From assembly GCA_963769845.1 (NCBI GenBank), contig CAVYNL010000033.1, positions 1 to 64,000 of the forward strand: DNA of 64,000 nt, given 5' to 3'. The position numbers and the translations under genes are program-made. Shown here piece by piece: positions 8,711 to 17,271 of this stretch; positions within the stretch are counted from its first letter, which is position 1; every line of letters starts with the position of its first letter. The notes below the pieces were generated by a model that saw only the letters and a program-made list of their open reading frames with translations, was not told the origin of the DNA and ran no database searches. The stretch is from JBGQMW01 sp963769845. Its GTDB lineage: Archaea; Thermoproteota; Bathyarchaeia; Bathyarchaeales; Bathycorpusculaceae.

Positions 8711-8839
8711 GCGGATCCCTTAAAGGGCAATCTGCTATAACACATTTAAACATTTGTTCATTTTCCAGCACGCGCTATTAAGAAGGTTTAAGAAGTGAGC
8801 CGAGATTCCTCTTGCTTCAGAAAAGGCTGGCAACGAAAC

Positions 8840-9256
8840 ATGAGCACAAATGTAACCACTATCCGACAGAAGACGTTAATCCCGGCTACTCCAAACGAGG
8901 TTTACGAAGCATTCATGGATTCAAAAAAGCATTCTGCCTTCACAGGAAGCAAAGCAAAATGTGATCCGAAGGCAGGAGGAGAATTCACGGCTTGGGACGG
9001 GTACATCTCGGGCAGAAACCTGGAGCTGGAGAAGGGAAAGAAGATAGTGCAAGAATGGTTGACATCTGAGTGGCCAGACGGTTATTCTCCTTCAAGACTG
9101 GAATTGACATTCAGGAAAGTGAAGGACGGCACCGAAATATCCATGGTTCATTCGAACGTGCCAGCAGAGCAGGCAGATGATATTGCAGAAGGATGGACAG
9201 AGTTCTACTGGAAACCGCTCAAAGAATACTTCACGAAACGAAAGCCCAAACAGTAG
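8840..9256 (+). CDS. SRPBCC / AHSA1-domain protein
   Basis: A START-like ligand-binding fold of the Activator of Hsp90 ATPase C-terminal (AHSA1) group. Diagnostic segments are PATPNEVYEAFMDSKKH near the N-terminus, the GGEFTAWDGYISG turn, a VQEWLTSEWPDGY strand, and a final helix DIAEGWTEFYWKPLKEYF. From the ATG at 8840 it is 138 residues, normal for the family; a GTG at 8795 could extend it by 15. The ligand is unknown. It stands alone. Confidence 0.85.
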   Translation: MSTNVTTIRQKTLIPATPNEVYEAFMDSKKHSAFTGSKAKCDPKAGGEFTAWDGYISGRNLELEKGKKIVQEWLTSEWPDGYSPSRLELTFRKVKDGTEISMVHSNVPAEQADDIAEGWTEFYWKPLKEYFTKRKPKQ

Positions 9257-9656
9257 ACAATACGCGAAACGAAAAAGAAAAACTGAGATTTTGCAGTTGA
9301 GCTCTCTTCTGGGTGTCCAATACACACGGGCATCATTGGTAAATTCTCGCCAGTCTAAATCACATTAGCAATTGTGGGAATGAGCACTTTATTCTTTCGT
9401 GCCTCACAAAGAACAGTTGCAGAGGAAGAGATTTCATGCTGGGGCAGCAAAAAATGTTGGATGTGAATTTGTATTCGGTGACTCTGTGCTTCTCGGAAGT
9501 GAAACTGGTACGACTGGCACTGTTGGAAAAAGGTTGGCAGCATCAGCTCAGCATGAAGTCTTGACAAGTCGAACCGTGCGGATGGGTCATCTTTCATTAA
9601 TCCTTAAATCTCGGGTTGCTTGTGTTGTTACACTGTGAAGAAGGGGGAAAATTGAG
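9257..9656. other. 400-base region with no supported gene
   Basis: The open frames present have no domain or ribosome site. The last 30 bases contain the flotillin ribosome site (GAAGGGGGAAAATTGAG). Confidence 0.5.
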
Positions 9657-11057
9657 ATGGACTTCGACGTAGGAACGATAGCCGCGATTGTAGGCATAGC
9701 ATTCTTGGTTGTAGTTGTTGTTGTCTTCATCATTTCGAGAAGCTACACGGTTGTTAAGCCATCAGAGGCTCACATTGTTGTCAGACGCAAAGGCAGGAAA
9801 GTCTACAGTTCTAGGGAAGGACAGAGATCGGCATATTGGTATATCCCTTATATCATGCAAAGGTCTGTTCTGCCGCTGGAGAACATCAAGCTTGTGATTC
9901 CGAATATTCCCTTGAGAGACATTGACATGGCAAAGTTCGCTGGGGATGTCAGGTGCTGGCTGAACATTGAGAATCCTGACCTTGCAGCAGAGAAGTTGGG
10001 CAAGGTGGAAACTGAGGGAATGACAGGTTTCCCCGCGATACAGGCTGACGTCAAGGACCTGATTGAAGCTGTTGCAAGGAACTCTTCTATGAAGATGGAT
10101 GTCGTCAATATCATGAAGGACAGGGCCAAGTTTAGTCAGACAGTGAAGGATGAAGTGGCTCCAATCCTGAAGACTGAATGGGGAATAAAGATTGCAGGTC
10201 TAGAAGTCATCTACTTCAGAGACATTGAGAACTACACTGTCATCAAGGACATTGAGGCAAGACAGGCAAAACTGATCGAGACAGAGACGAGGAAGCAGTT
10301 GGCAGACTACGAGAAGAACGCAGCAATAGTTGAGGCCATTGCCAATCAGGAGAAAGAAACACAGAGAGCACAGGCAGAAGAGACATACAGGATCAGACAG
10401 ATTCAGAAGGACCAAGCTATAGGGCAAAGCGACCAGCAGAAACAGCAAAACATTGCAATGGCTACTCAAGAGGCTAATAAGCAGACTGTTGAGGCTAACA
10501 GACTCTTGACCGTAGGAAACGCTGAGATTGAGAAGCAGGCCGCCATAACCAGAGCAGATGGTGAAGCTCAATCCAACGTAAAGAGAGGGGATGGGACTGC
10601 TCAGGTGACGAAGCTGACGGGCTTTGCAGAAGCAGATGTCAGCAGGCAGAAACTGTTTGCCGAAGCAGAAGGCACTGAAAAGAAGGCATTGGCGCTCAAA
10701 CAGTACAATGAAGCAGGTCTGTCCTTGGAAGTCATCAGAGCGAATCAAGCCATCAAAGAAGCCCAGTTTGCCGCCCTCAGCGAAGGACTGAAAGTAGCTA
10801 AGATCAACCTTGTGACGAGTGGTGAAAGCAACATTCTGGGCATTCCTGTGAGCGCGGAGATGGGAGCAGACCTTGGAGCCATGCTGATTGCGTTGCAGAA
10901 TATGGGAATAGACATCACCGACCTTCTCAGAAAACTGCCGATAACCGAGACAGCCAAACTTGCCATAGCTGCAAAAGCAGGAATCAGCGTAGCCAAAGAA
11001 GGAACAAAAGAAGCAACCAAAGAAGCCCAACCTAAAGGCAAGAAGGGATCTGAATGA
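9657..11057 (+). CDS. Flotillin-like SPFH (band 7) membrane protein
   Basis: A 466-residue protein with one N-terminal membrane helix (about 9-27, rich in V/I). An SPFH domain follows (SYTVVKPSEAHIVVRRKG to about residue 185). A long Glu/Gln/Ala-rich coiled coil (about 190-330, with EKETQRAQAEETY) and a C-terminal domain ending in Lys/Glu repeats complete the flotillin layout. Flotillins form ring- or cage-like membrane microdomain scaffolds. The stop codon overlaps the next ATG by four bases, so an 88-residue partner is probably co-translated. A good AGGGGGAA site precedes the ATG. Confidence 0.9.
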   Translation: MDFDVGTIAAIVGIAFLVVVVVVFIISRSYTVVKPSEAHIVVRRKGRKVYSSREGQRSAYWYIPYIMQRSVLPLENIKLVIPNIPLRDIDMAKFAGDVRCWLNIENPDLAAEKLGKVETEGMTGFPAIQADVKDLIEAVARNSSMKMDVVNIMKDRAKFSQTVKDEVAPILKTEWGIKIAGLEVIYFRDIENYTVIKDIEARQAKLIETETRKQLADYEKNAAIVEAIANQEKETQRAQAEETYRIRQIQKDQAIGQSDQQKQQNIAMATQEANKQTVEANRLLTVGNAEIEKQAAITRADGEAQSNVKRGDGTAQVTKLTGFAEADVSRQKLFAEAEGTEKKALALKQYNEAGLSLEVIRANQAIKEAQFAALSEGLKVAKINLVTSGESNILGIPVSAEMGADLGAMLIALQNMGIDITDLLRKLPITETAKLAIAAKAGISVAKEGTKEATKEAQPKGKKGSE

Positions 11058-11320
11058 CTCAGATAGAACTCGACAAGCTCAGTCCAAGAGCTAAAGAACT
11101 ACTGGAAATCTTTGCAAAGACGAGCGGCGTGGCAGATCTCTCAATGGTCATTCAAGATGAAACCTTCAGCATCTTTGAACTCATGAAACTGATCGATACC
11201 ACAAGAGATCCAAAGATCTATCCACAGGACTCAGTACTTGTCTTCAACACGGTGAAAGCTGTGCTCGCGAAATTTAGCAGATTTGGGCAGCCGACAAAAT
11301 TGACAGAACAAGAGCCCTAA
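11054..11320 (+). CDS. Small partner of the flotillin, unknown
   Basis: An 88-residue soluble protein starting MTQIELDKLSPRAKELLEIF, whose ATG overlaps the flotillin stop (ATGA). It looks helical, with no membrane segment and no metal ligands. Translational coupling implies a fixed ratio to the scaffold, perhaps as a regulator or cargo adaptor. I do not recognise a family. A GCGCGCGCT palindrome follows about 17 bases after its stop. Confidence 0.7.
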   Translation: MTQIELDKLSPRAKELLEIFAKTSGVADLSMVIQDETFSIFELMKLIDTTRDPKIYPQDSVLVFNTVKAVLAKFSRFGQPTKLTEQEP

Positions 11321-11547
11321 CAATCTTCTCTTTTTTTGCGCGCGCTATCAGCGTCCAATATGGGTTTGTTTGATGGCTAAATCTTGGTCGTGTTGAGAGA
11401 TGGTGAATCACGGGAGCTCCGCCTGATGGCCGGCGCGAAAAATGGTTGTGCACCTCAAAACCGCCCCAAAACCCCAAAAAAGAAATAAAAACCACTTTTG
11501 ACCATCTTAGGAACACGCATGCGCGCTATAATAGCATGGTGACTTCA

Positions 11548-11883
11548 ATGATCACGTATGAGGATTTCAGAAGAGTTGACATGCGAGTAGGCAGAATCTT
11601 AGAAGTGGAGCGTTTCCCAGAGGCAAGAAAGCCTTCCTACAAGCTGAAGATAGATTTCGGTCCACAGATAGGTGTAAAGAATTCCAGTGCCCAGATCGCA
11701 GGGTACAGGAAGGACGAACTAATAGGGAGATTAGTCATAGCCGTTGTCAATTTTCCTCCTAAACAAGTGGCCAACTTTCAGTCTGAAGTCTTGACTCTAG
11801 GAGTGGCAGATAAATCTAAGAAGAATAACTGGTTCTTGATAGAGCCTGACAGGGACGTAGATTTGGGTACCAGAGTAGAATGA
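11548..11883 (+). CDS. CsaA-like tRNA-binding-domain protein
   Basis: An OB-fold EMAPII/Arc1p-type tRNA-binding domain as a stand-alone protein. YEDFRRVDMRVGRILEVERFPEARKPSYKL is the classic domain opening, and QIAGYRKDELIGRLVIAVVNFPPKQVANF matches CsaA and the MetRS beta extension. The start at 11548 gives 111 residues, the usual CsaA length; an ATG at 11536 is also possible. A TATA-like CTATAATA lies at 11526-11533, just after a GCGCGCT stretch. Proposed roles are tRNA binding or chaperone activity. Confidence 0.88.
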   Translation: MITYEDFRRVDMRVGRILEVERFPEARKPSYKLKIDFGPQIGVKNSSAQIAGYRKDELIGRLVIAVVNFPPKQVANFQSEVLTLGVADKSKKNNWFLIEPDRDVDLGTRVE

Positions 11884-12167
11884 CAGAAACCTTTCCGACG
11901 CACCCACGCCCAGAATCCCAAATGAGACCACGATCGAGCAAACGACCTTCGTTTCTTTCCTCAAAAATCAGGTTTGCGGGAGACGTCGCCACGCGAGTTC
12001 GCCCCAATCCCGAACCTGTGAATGCGTGCGTCCAAGGGTTCAAACGTGAGCTTTGACCTGTCGATCCCAGACAGTATCATGATCTGAGCAATCTCCGGTT
12101 TTTTAGGAGTATAGACGTCGCAGCACTAGCGACAAGAAATCCGAGAAATAAACAATATAAGACACAT

Positions 12168-12779
12168 ATGAGGCTTTCTTACGAATGCGCACATGGTTCA
12201 TTTGTCTCTTACAAAAGGGGATGGCGTCAACTGACGATAATTGTTGATGATGCTGGCATAGGTGATCTACTTTTTGGCGTCGTCATAGGCGCCTTTCGCT
12301 CCGAGACTCAGGAATTTAGATACGATATCGTAGATGTCGGATATTTCAGATATCCGCGATTCCGATCAAAAGAGTATCTGAAGCAGACTTCGAAAATTGT
12401 GTTTCAACTATTGAATAAACTTGAACTCAAGAAAGACGAACAAATTCAAATCTGCAAAGGCTACATCTTCGACGAAGCGGTAAACAGTTTGAAAGAGAGG
12501 TATGGCGACAATCAAATTGACAGAATCACAGTCACTGGAGAACCGCAGAGGCTTACAGAAATTGCATATCTCGACGAGATCAGAAACTTGGGGTATGAGC
12601 CAGTAAAAGACAGAGATGAGAAAAAGGCAAAGAGCTTCTTCCACATGATGAACTGGCTAAAGAAAAATCCAGAGAAACTGATCTATGCAAAGACTGGTTG
12701 GCCACGCCTGCAGAGATATGATCTATTCAGATCCTACTGTCAAAAACGATCAACAGAAGACAGAGAAATCAGTTCTTGA
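12168..12779 (+). CDS. Conserved-looking protein, possible RNase H-like fold
   Basis: 203 residues, unrecognised. The N-terminal part (QLTIIVDDAGIGDLLFGVVIGAF, then RYDIVDVGYFRYPRF) has the strand-Asp-x-G-strand look of RNase H-like nuclease folds, but a full acidic triad cannot be assigned by eye. The C-terminal half is helical and basic (KSFFHMMNWLKKNPEKL). The gene is intact, with a TATA-like AATATAAG about 20 bases upstream. Nearest neighbours do not suggest a pathway. Confidence 0.6.
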   Translation: MRLSYECAHGSFVSYKRGWRQLTIIVDDAGIGDLLFGVVIGAFRSETQEFRYDIVDVGYFRYPRFRSKEYLKQTSKIVFQLLNKLELKKDEQIQICKGYIFDEAVNSLKERYGDNQIDRITVTGEPQRLTEIAYLDEIRNLGYEPVKDRDEKKAKSFFHMMNWLKKNPEKLIYAKTGWPRLQRYDLFRSYCQKRSTEDREISS

Positions 12780-12977
12780 ATCTGTATAGTGCACAATGGC
12801 ATTATACAATTAGCAAAAAGAGCTTGCCGAAGACATCTCTTTCGATGTGCTCGTGTAATGCATTACAGTCTGAGAGCGCGCGAGAGATTTCGCCGCCTGA
12901 TGGGGGCTCGGATCCCACTTTGCCCACCAAAAGCCTTGGATAGCATGTGCTGAGGTTGTGTCTGGCTTGATTGTCGT

Positions 12978-14225
12978 TCAAGTATTGTGAGACTTGATCT
13001 CGAGAAATCTGAATGTAGATTCGCAGGTAATGGCTTTCTTGGTTCTCCGATTTTCCTCCAGTCCCATTCTCATTCCCAGCACCCAGACTCCGATTCTTTT
13101 CTCTGACAAGGATTCTCGAGGAAAACTGATCAGACCCTCTTCGTTCTTGAATCGAGTCAACGTTTCCACAGATCGACTGTACCAGATGTGGTTTCTTGCC
13201 ACATTTGATCTGCCAAAGAGACCAAGCAGCAGAAGCAGCCTTCCAAACTCCATGCCTGAAAACTCGGACCCAAAGTATCCAGGCAAGTGGACGCTCCACC
13301 CCATCATGTAGTATCGTCCCGGCCCATGGCGGACTACTCCATATCCAACTCGAAGCTTCTGGTATTCTGAAGTCAGGATGAATTTGATGATGGTTTCAAC
13401 CTTGGCTCTGAGCGTTGCATCTTCCATTATGGATGGCGAGTGCAAGAAGGCATTCACGTCGTGTATCCAAGGCAGCTTCATCTCTTCATGAGGATAGATC
13501 TCAGGGTTCACCAGTGGAGCATTCCTGAAGGCCTTGGGAAAACCAGGGAACTTGTCTTGAGGAACATATACTCCTTTCAGATCGCCTTTCCTCGCAAACG
13601 GATAGATGGTTTCCAGCCGTCTGAGAACCCATGCCTTGACAGACTCATCATCCGCATATCCGGTCATGGTCAAAAAAGCGGAGACCAACGTGCGAAAGAA
13701 TACTGGGAGATACCCTTCCGCGGGGACGCTGATCTGTTGGTGCAACCATCGGAGAAACGGTTCAGTCTTGCGGTCCAAGATGGACATTCCTTTCCTCAGA
13801 CCAAACTCATACAGTTTTCCCATGACGTTCTCGTATGTTTCTGTTTTGGCACCATGCAACGCATTCCTTCCGCAATCTGGTCTCAGATTTCCCAGCCAAT
13901 ATCTCACAAGGTTACTTGACAAGAGATCCCTTTTTGCAGATTCAACCCCCTTCTTTTCATGAAGAAACTCCGTAGCAGTACGAAATCTAATAACCGAACC
14001 TGCATTGTCTACGAGCCAATCTGAATAATCTGTGAACTCCGCATCCCACACCAACCCAATCTGTGAACATTGTCCGAACTTAAGATTTTTGGCACGTATC
14101 AAAATCGGTTCCACAGTGACAAAACGGTCTTTGACGATAAAACAAGCAAACAAAAATGGGGGGTCGCGAGAGACATCGTCAATTGTCACGTTTCCAAGTG
14201 CCGGCGAGCCTGTCACGTGGCTCAA
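12978..14225 (-). CDS. Unknown 415-residue protein, possible alpha/alpha toroid
   Basis: A soluble protein with recurring helical segments and aromatic motifs (RWLHQQISVPAEGYLPVFF, MTGYADDESVKAWVLRRL, VGYGVVRHGPGRYYMMGW, RSVETLTRFKNEEGLISFP). These resemble the alpha/alpha-toroid repeats of terpene cyclases and glycosidases, but I see no DxDD or QW motif, so this is only a fold guess. No signal peptide is visible. It stands alone. Confidence 0.6.
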   Translation of the reverse strand: MSHVTGSPALGNVTIDDVSRDPPFLFACFIVKDRFVTVEPILIRAKNLKFGQCSQIGLVWDAEFTDYSDWLVDNAGSVIRFRTATEFLHEKKGVESAKRDLLSSNLVRYWLGNLRPDCGRNALHGAKTETYENVMGKLYEFGLRKGMSILDRKTEPFLRWLHQQISVPAEGYLPVFFRTLVSAFLTMTGYADDESVKAWVLRRLETIYPFARKGDLKGVYVPQDKFPGFPKAFRNAPLVNPEIYPHEEMKLPWIHDVNAFLHSPSIMEDATLRAKVETIIKFILTSEYQKLRVGYGVVRHGPGRYYMMGWSVHLPGYFGSEFSGMEFGRLLLLLGLFGRSNVARNHIWYSRSVETLTRFKNEEGLISFPRESLSEKRIGVWVLGMRMGLEENRRTKKAITCESTFRFLEIKSHNT

Positions 14226-14340
14226 CTACTTATGACCTCTACTCTGGAGTCTTAGCGTGGTCTATTTGCAGAGGGAGCTGATGTGATTGGTCTCCGATAA
14301 CGGTTCAAATGGAGAAAACAGGGTTACGATTGCGTTAGGT

Positions 14341-14940
14341 TCATGTGCTTCTTGCGCTGATGTTTCTTCTATTCTTTGTTTTGAGGAGTTCAAGGGCTGC
14401 CGTCTTCGCTCCGAGTTCTGCCTTGATTTCTTCGTCTGCACTTCCGATTATTACGACGTCGCCGTCTTTCAGGTTCAGTTTTGACAGAGCGGCAAGGAGG
14501 GGGAAATCACCTTTTGACACGTTTTCCCCTATGCCCGGCATAGACAGCCCGTTCTTGGTAAAGATCAAAGTCGTGGCTCCTCTTGCTCCTGCCATTATTG
14601 CAGCGTCTCTCTGTTCCAGACCGTATTTCACTGAGTCCTTCATTCCTGCCACTCGGACTGCAACGTTGAAGGACCCGACCGTCAAGGACGTGGACGAAAT
14701 CTCTACTTGTTCGCTGAGGAGAGCTCTCAGACTACCAAGCAGTTTTCTTCCCGTTGCGGAGAGGGAAATCCCTGATTTTGAAACGTCGATCAGCCCTTCG
14801 TTCTTCAAATGCTTAACGAGAGTCCTGGCCTCGCCTTCACCCAACTGGAGGTCTTTTGAGAGTTTCATCCTGCCTACGGTCTGTTGGAGATTGATTTCTT
14901 CCAAAGCCTTGATCACGTGAGCCTCAGCGAACGAGGGCAA
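14341..14940 (-). CDS. Winged-helix regulator with DUF4443 domain
   Basis: 199 residues. The N-terminal ~75 residues form a winged helix (QTVGRMKLSKDLQLGEGEAR, LVKHLKNEGLIDVSKSGISL). The C-terminal part (VAVRVAGMKDSVKYGLEQRDAAIMAGARGATTLIF, ending DVVIIGSADEEIKAELG) matches the archaeal DUF4443 domain, a presumed ligand-sensing module. The family is thought to act in transcription. Its target is not evident; the next genes on the minus strand are the ECF and DUF4430 pair upstream. Confidence 0.75.
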   Translation of the reverse strand: MPSFAEAHVIKALEEINLQQTVGRMKLSKDLQLGEGEARTLVKHLKNEGLIDVSKSGISLSATGRKLLGSLRALLSEQVEISSTSLTVGSFNVAVRVAGMKDSVKYGLEQRDAAIMAGARGATTLIFTKNGLSMPGIGENVSKGDFPLLAALSKLNLKDGDVVIIGSADEEIKAELGAKTAALELLKTKNRRNISARST

Positions 14941-15267
14941 CCGTCCAGGCGCGATTTTCGCCGAGACCTTGCTAACTGTTTCAAGCGGGTCCGTTCGTAT
15001 TCACCTCGCACACAGACCGTCATTGATTAGAAATGAAAACTCATGAACGTTTCCGAACTGGTGAACGAGACCCACGGAAGGCCTACAACGACGGGCAATC
15101 TTGCTCGCACAATCAACCGTTCTCAGGAATCCCACTGCCAACCATTCTCCAAACCACAGTGCTCGACTTGAACACAGATTCTTAGTAACAATTTACGCTT
15201 TTAAAACGTTTGAACGAGCAAGCTGTAAGAAAGAGATGAATGAGTTGCGGACAGAAGAGCAGCTGCA
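14941..15267. other. 327-base gap with no supported gene
   Basis: No open frame with a ribosome site, no tRNA and no clear hairpin was seen between the DUF4443 gene start and the DUF4430 gene end. Confidence 0.5.
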
Positions 15268-15792
15268 TCATGAAGGTGAAGTTGGCCAGGGGTTGTAGCT
15301 CTCGTATGAGAAGGCAACAGTATCTCCTCGATGAAGTATGTATTGCGAACATGAATAGCTCGGAGATACCCACGTCGAATTTTGCACGTCTCTGTACCAG
15401 TAGAACCATCCGTGCGCCATAGTATCGCCAGCTAGACCATTTATGGATGTGACCAGTATCCCCATAGTTCCTCCGTAGTCCTTGTACTCGACGTCCGATA
15501 CTGCAAGTATGGCCGTGAACGCTGTCGAACCGATAGGGAGCGCCGTGTTGTTAAACCATGCTCTCGTCCCGTTGCCGTAACTCAGGAGAATGTCGACCCG
15601 CAAGGCGAGGGGGTTGATCACACTCGAGAGGTTTCCCATCGTGTTTGAAAGCGTGTTCAAATCATTCAGCAGGTTTCTGTATTCATCTCGGTAGGTGGTG
15701 TATTGGGTGAAGTAGTAGCCAGCTATGGCGGTGCCGCTGACTGCCCAGACGAGAAAGGCCAAGATCACGTAGGTGAGAACTCTTTTTTCCAA
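15268..15792 (-). CDS. Membrane-anchored DUF4430 (transcobalamin-like) protein
   Basis: 174 residues with an N-terminal membrane helix (about 6-27, VILAFLVWAVSGTAIAGYYF), a short coiled region, and a C-terminal DUF4430 domain. The domain shows LLSYGNGTRAWFNNTALPIG, VTSINGLAGDTMAHGWFYWY and a HRGDTVAFSYE end. DUF4430 resembles the C-terminal domain of transcobalamin/intrinsic factor and is found beside ECF S components. It overlaps the upstream ECF gene by 28 bases, so the two should act together, probably in substrate capture outside the membrane. The ligand is not proven. Confidence 0.8.
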   Translation of the reverse strand: MEKRVLTYVILAFLVWAVSGTAIAGYYFTQYTTYRDEYRNLLNDLNTLSNTMGNLSSVINPLALRVDILLSYGNGTRAWFNNTALPIGSTAFTAILAVSDVEYKDYGGTMGILVTSINGLAGDTMAHGWFYWYRDVQNSTWVSPSYSCSQYILHRGDTVAFSYESYNPWPTSPS

Positions 15793-16340
15793 GTTTGTCC
15801 ACCTCCAAGAAGTCTTTGCAGAGCGTTTGTGATTGGGACGAAAGCTGCTCCGAAGACGACCGTGTTAGAGACAACATGTACCAAGCTGAACACAGCACCA
15901 GAAACGAGTGTGCTGACAAACGCTAGGAAAACGGGTTGGCCTGACAACCCAAAATGGACGGCCCACCCGAAATTGGTGACGACATCAAAAACGAGAGTAA
16001 GAAAAGCGCCCAAGACCGCCGTCTCAGCACACGACGCTGAGTCATAAGAGCCATGTCTCGAACGTCCGTACAAGCCGCCTCCTAGTCCAACCATGGCCAT
16101 CCCGATCATCTGAAATGGTGCGATCAGTCCAGCAAACCCCCAAGACGAAACAAATCCGTTGACAAACATCACCAAGACTCCCAGCCCACCACCGAAAGGC
16201 ATGCCGAAAATAGCACCAGCCAAGAAGACGATCAACGACGTAAACTCGACGTTCGGGGGCCGAGGCGCGAGTTGGACGCCTATGCACAGAGCAGCCAGGA
16301 CAACGAACGTTGAGAGGCGGGGAATCGTAAGGTTTCGCAC
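15765..16340 (-). CDS. ECF transporter S component-like membrane protein
   Basis: 191 residues, very hydrophobic, five or six membrane helices. Typical ECF S-component features are the IVFLAGAIFGMPFGGGLGVLVMFVNGF segment and the GAFLTLVFDVVTNFGWAVHFG helix. S components bind a vitamin or metal and dock on a shared EcfAAT module, which is not encoded nearby. Its 3' end overlaps the DUF4430 gene, suggesting a corrinoid or related cofactor; that is inference. Alternative substrates cannot be excluded. Confidence 0.8.
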   Translation of the reverse strand: MRNLTIPRLSTFVVLAALCIGVQLAPRPPNVEFTSLIVFLAGAIFGMPFGGGLGVLVMFVNGFVSSWGFAGLIAPFQMIGMAMVGLGGGLYGRSRHGSYDSASCAETAVLGAFLTLVFDVVTNFGWAVHFGLSGQPVFLAFVSTLVSGAVFSLVHVVSNTVVFGAAFVPITNALQRLLGGGQTWKKEFSPT

Positions 16341-16554
16341 AAAGTGTGGTTGGATAGTCCATCCATATAAGCCTTTCTCACCACGGATACTGTAAACTCA
16401 TCTGTCATGACTTTTCCAGCTTACAGAATGTTAGTGGTGCATTTGTCAGTTTTGTTTTCTAATTGTGCCTTGGTTTTTCCCTTTGCTTCAGAATACGCAG
16501 AAAACCTGATTCAGATGTTGTCTTTATGGGTTCTTTGATTATTCCTTTGTTCTT

Positions 16555-16564
16555 AGCGCGCGCT
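16555..16564. repeat. Intergenic palindrome AGCGCGCGCT
   Basis: A perfect copy seven bases beyond the 3' end of the minus-strand membrane-protein gene. Confidence 0.6.
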
Positions 16565-16570
16565 CGGATT

Positions 16571-17149
16571 CTATGTTTCCATGGTAATGGAAAACAGGAT
16601 TCGTCTTCTTGTGTTGAGAACGAAATTGACGACGATTTTGGCGTGAATACCTATTATGGTTGCGAGACTAGCAATTAGAGAGATTATTAGCTTGGATATT
16701 TCAGAAGATAGCATTTTCAGTTTAAGTGTGGCTGTTCGTCCGAATTTTTGTTTTTCTGAGATTGTCTTTTCTCTCGGTCTCCTTATTTTGTTAAGAAGCC
16801 ATGATAGAAATTTCGTTATTGCTTTTTTAATATCATTTTCGTCAGACATGTAGCCGTAATAGTCTATGACCCTAACTACAAAAACCGTAAATGTTGTAAT
16901 TCCAAAAGTCCAAGTTTCTGCGGTATGCCAGCCTATTTGGTCAGAAGTTTGTGGTTTTTCTACAACAATTGGTGGAGAGCAATCAACCTTGAGAACGTAA
17001 AAACTGCTGAAAACGCTGACCAAAGTTATGGCTAAGACTATGAAAACAACGACAGACTTGACTATTCTCGATGCTTTGAACGCATCATTTTCCATTTTTC
17101 CATCAAACGTAGATGAGCGAGCTCCTATTAATGTGTTTACGACTGTCAC
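16571..17149 (-). CDS. Small membrane protein, unknown
   Basis: 192 residues. Hydrophobic segments lie at about 31-52 (VVVFIVLAITLVSVFSSFYVL), 79-97 and 150-178. A charged, Lys/Arg-rich linker separates the second and third. A second in-frame ATG (MENDAFKAS, at 17095) may be the true start, because a TTTATAACC box on the minus strand sits near 17155-17163. AT-rich codon use differs from the neighbouring redox operon. No family recognised. Confidence 0.6.
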   Translation of the reverse strand: MTVVNTLIGARSSTFDGKMENDAFKASRIVKSVVVFIVLAITLVSVFSSFYVLKVDCSPPIVVEKPQTSDQIGWHTAETWTFGITTFTVFVVRVIDYYGYMSDENDIKKAITKFLSWLLNKIRRPREKTISEKQKFGRTATLKLKMLSSEISKLIISLIASLATIIGIHAKIVVNFVLNTRRRILFSITMET

Positions 17150-17271
17150 TTTTGGTTATAAAGAGGGGTTTTTTGCTAGCGTGTGCGTTATGACAGATAA
17201 GTTTACAGTATCGCTGTTACGAATAGTTCATAAATGACTTCCTGAAAACTAGTGTTCCTGAGCTGTGTCAC

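Noticed and set aside
9355..9638. Open frames on both strands between the SRPBCC and flotillin genes
   Set aside because: No ribosome site, no motif, and compositions unlike neighbouring proteins.
10200..11030. 276-codon Cys/Leu-rich frame antisense to the flotillin gene
   Set aside because: Arises from the Glu/Gln/Ala coiled-coil codons read backwards.
12802..13299. 165-codon frame on the minus strand
   Set aside because: Mostly the out-of-frame shadow of the 415-residue gene, with low-complexity composition.
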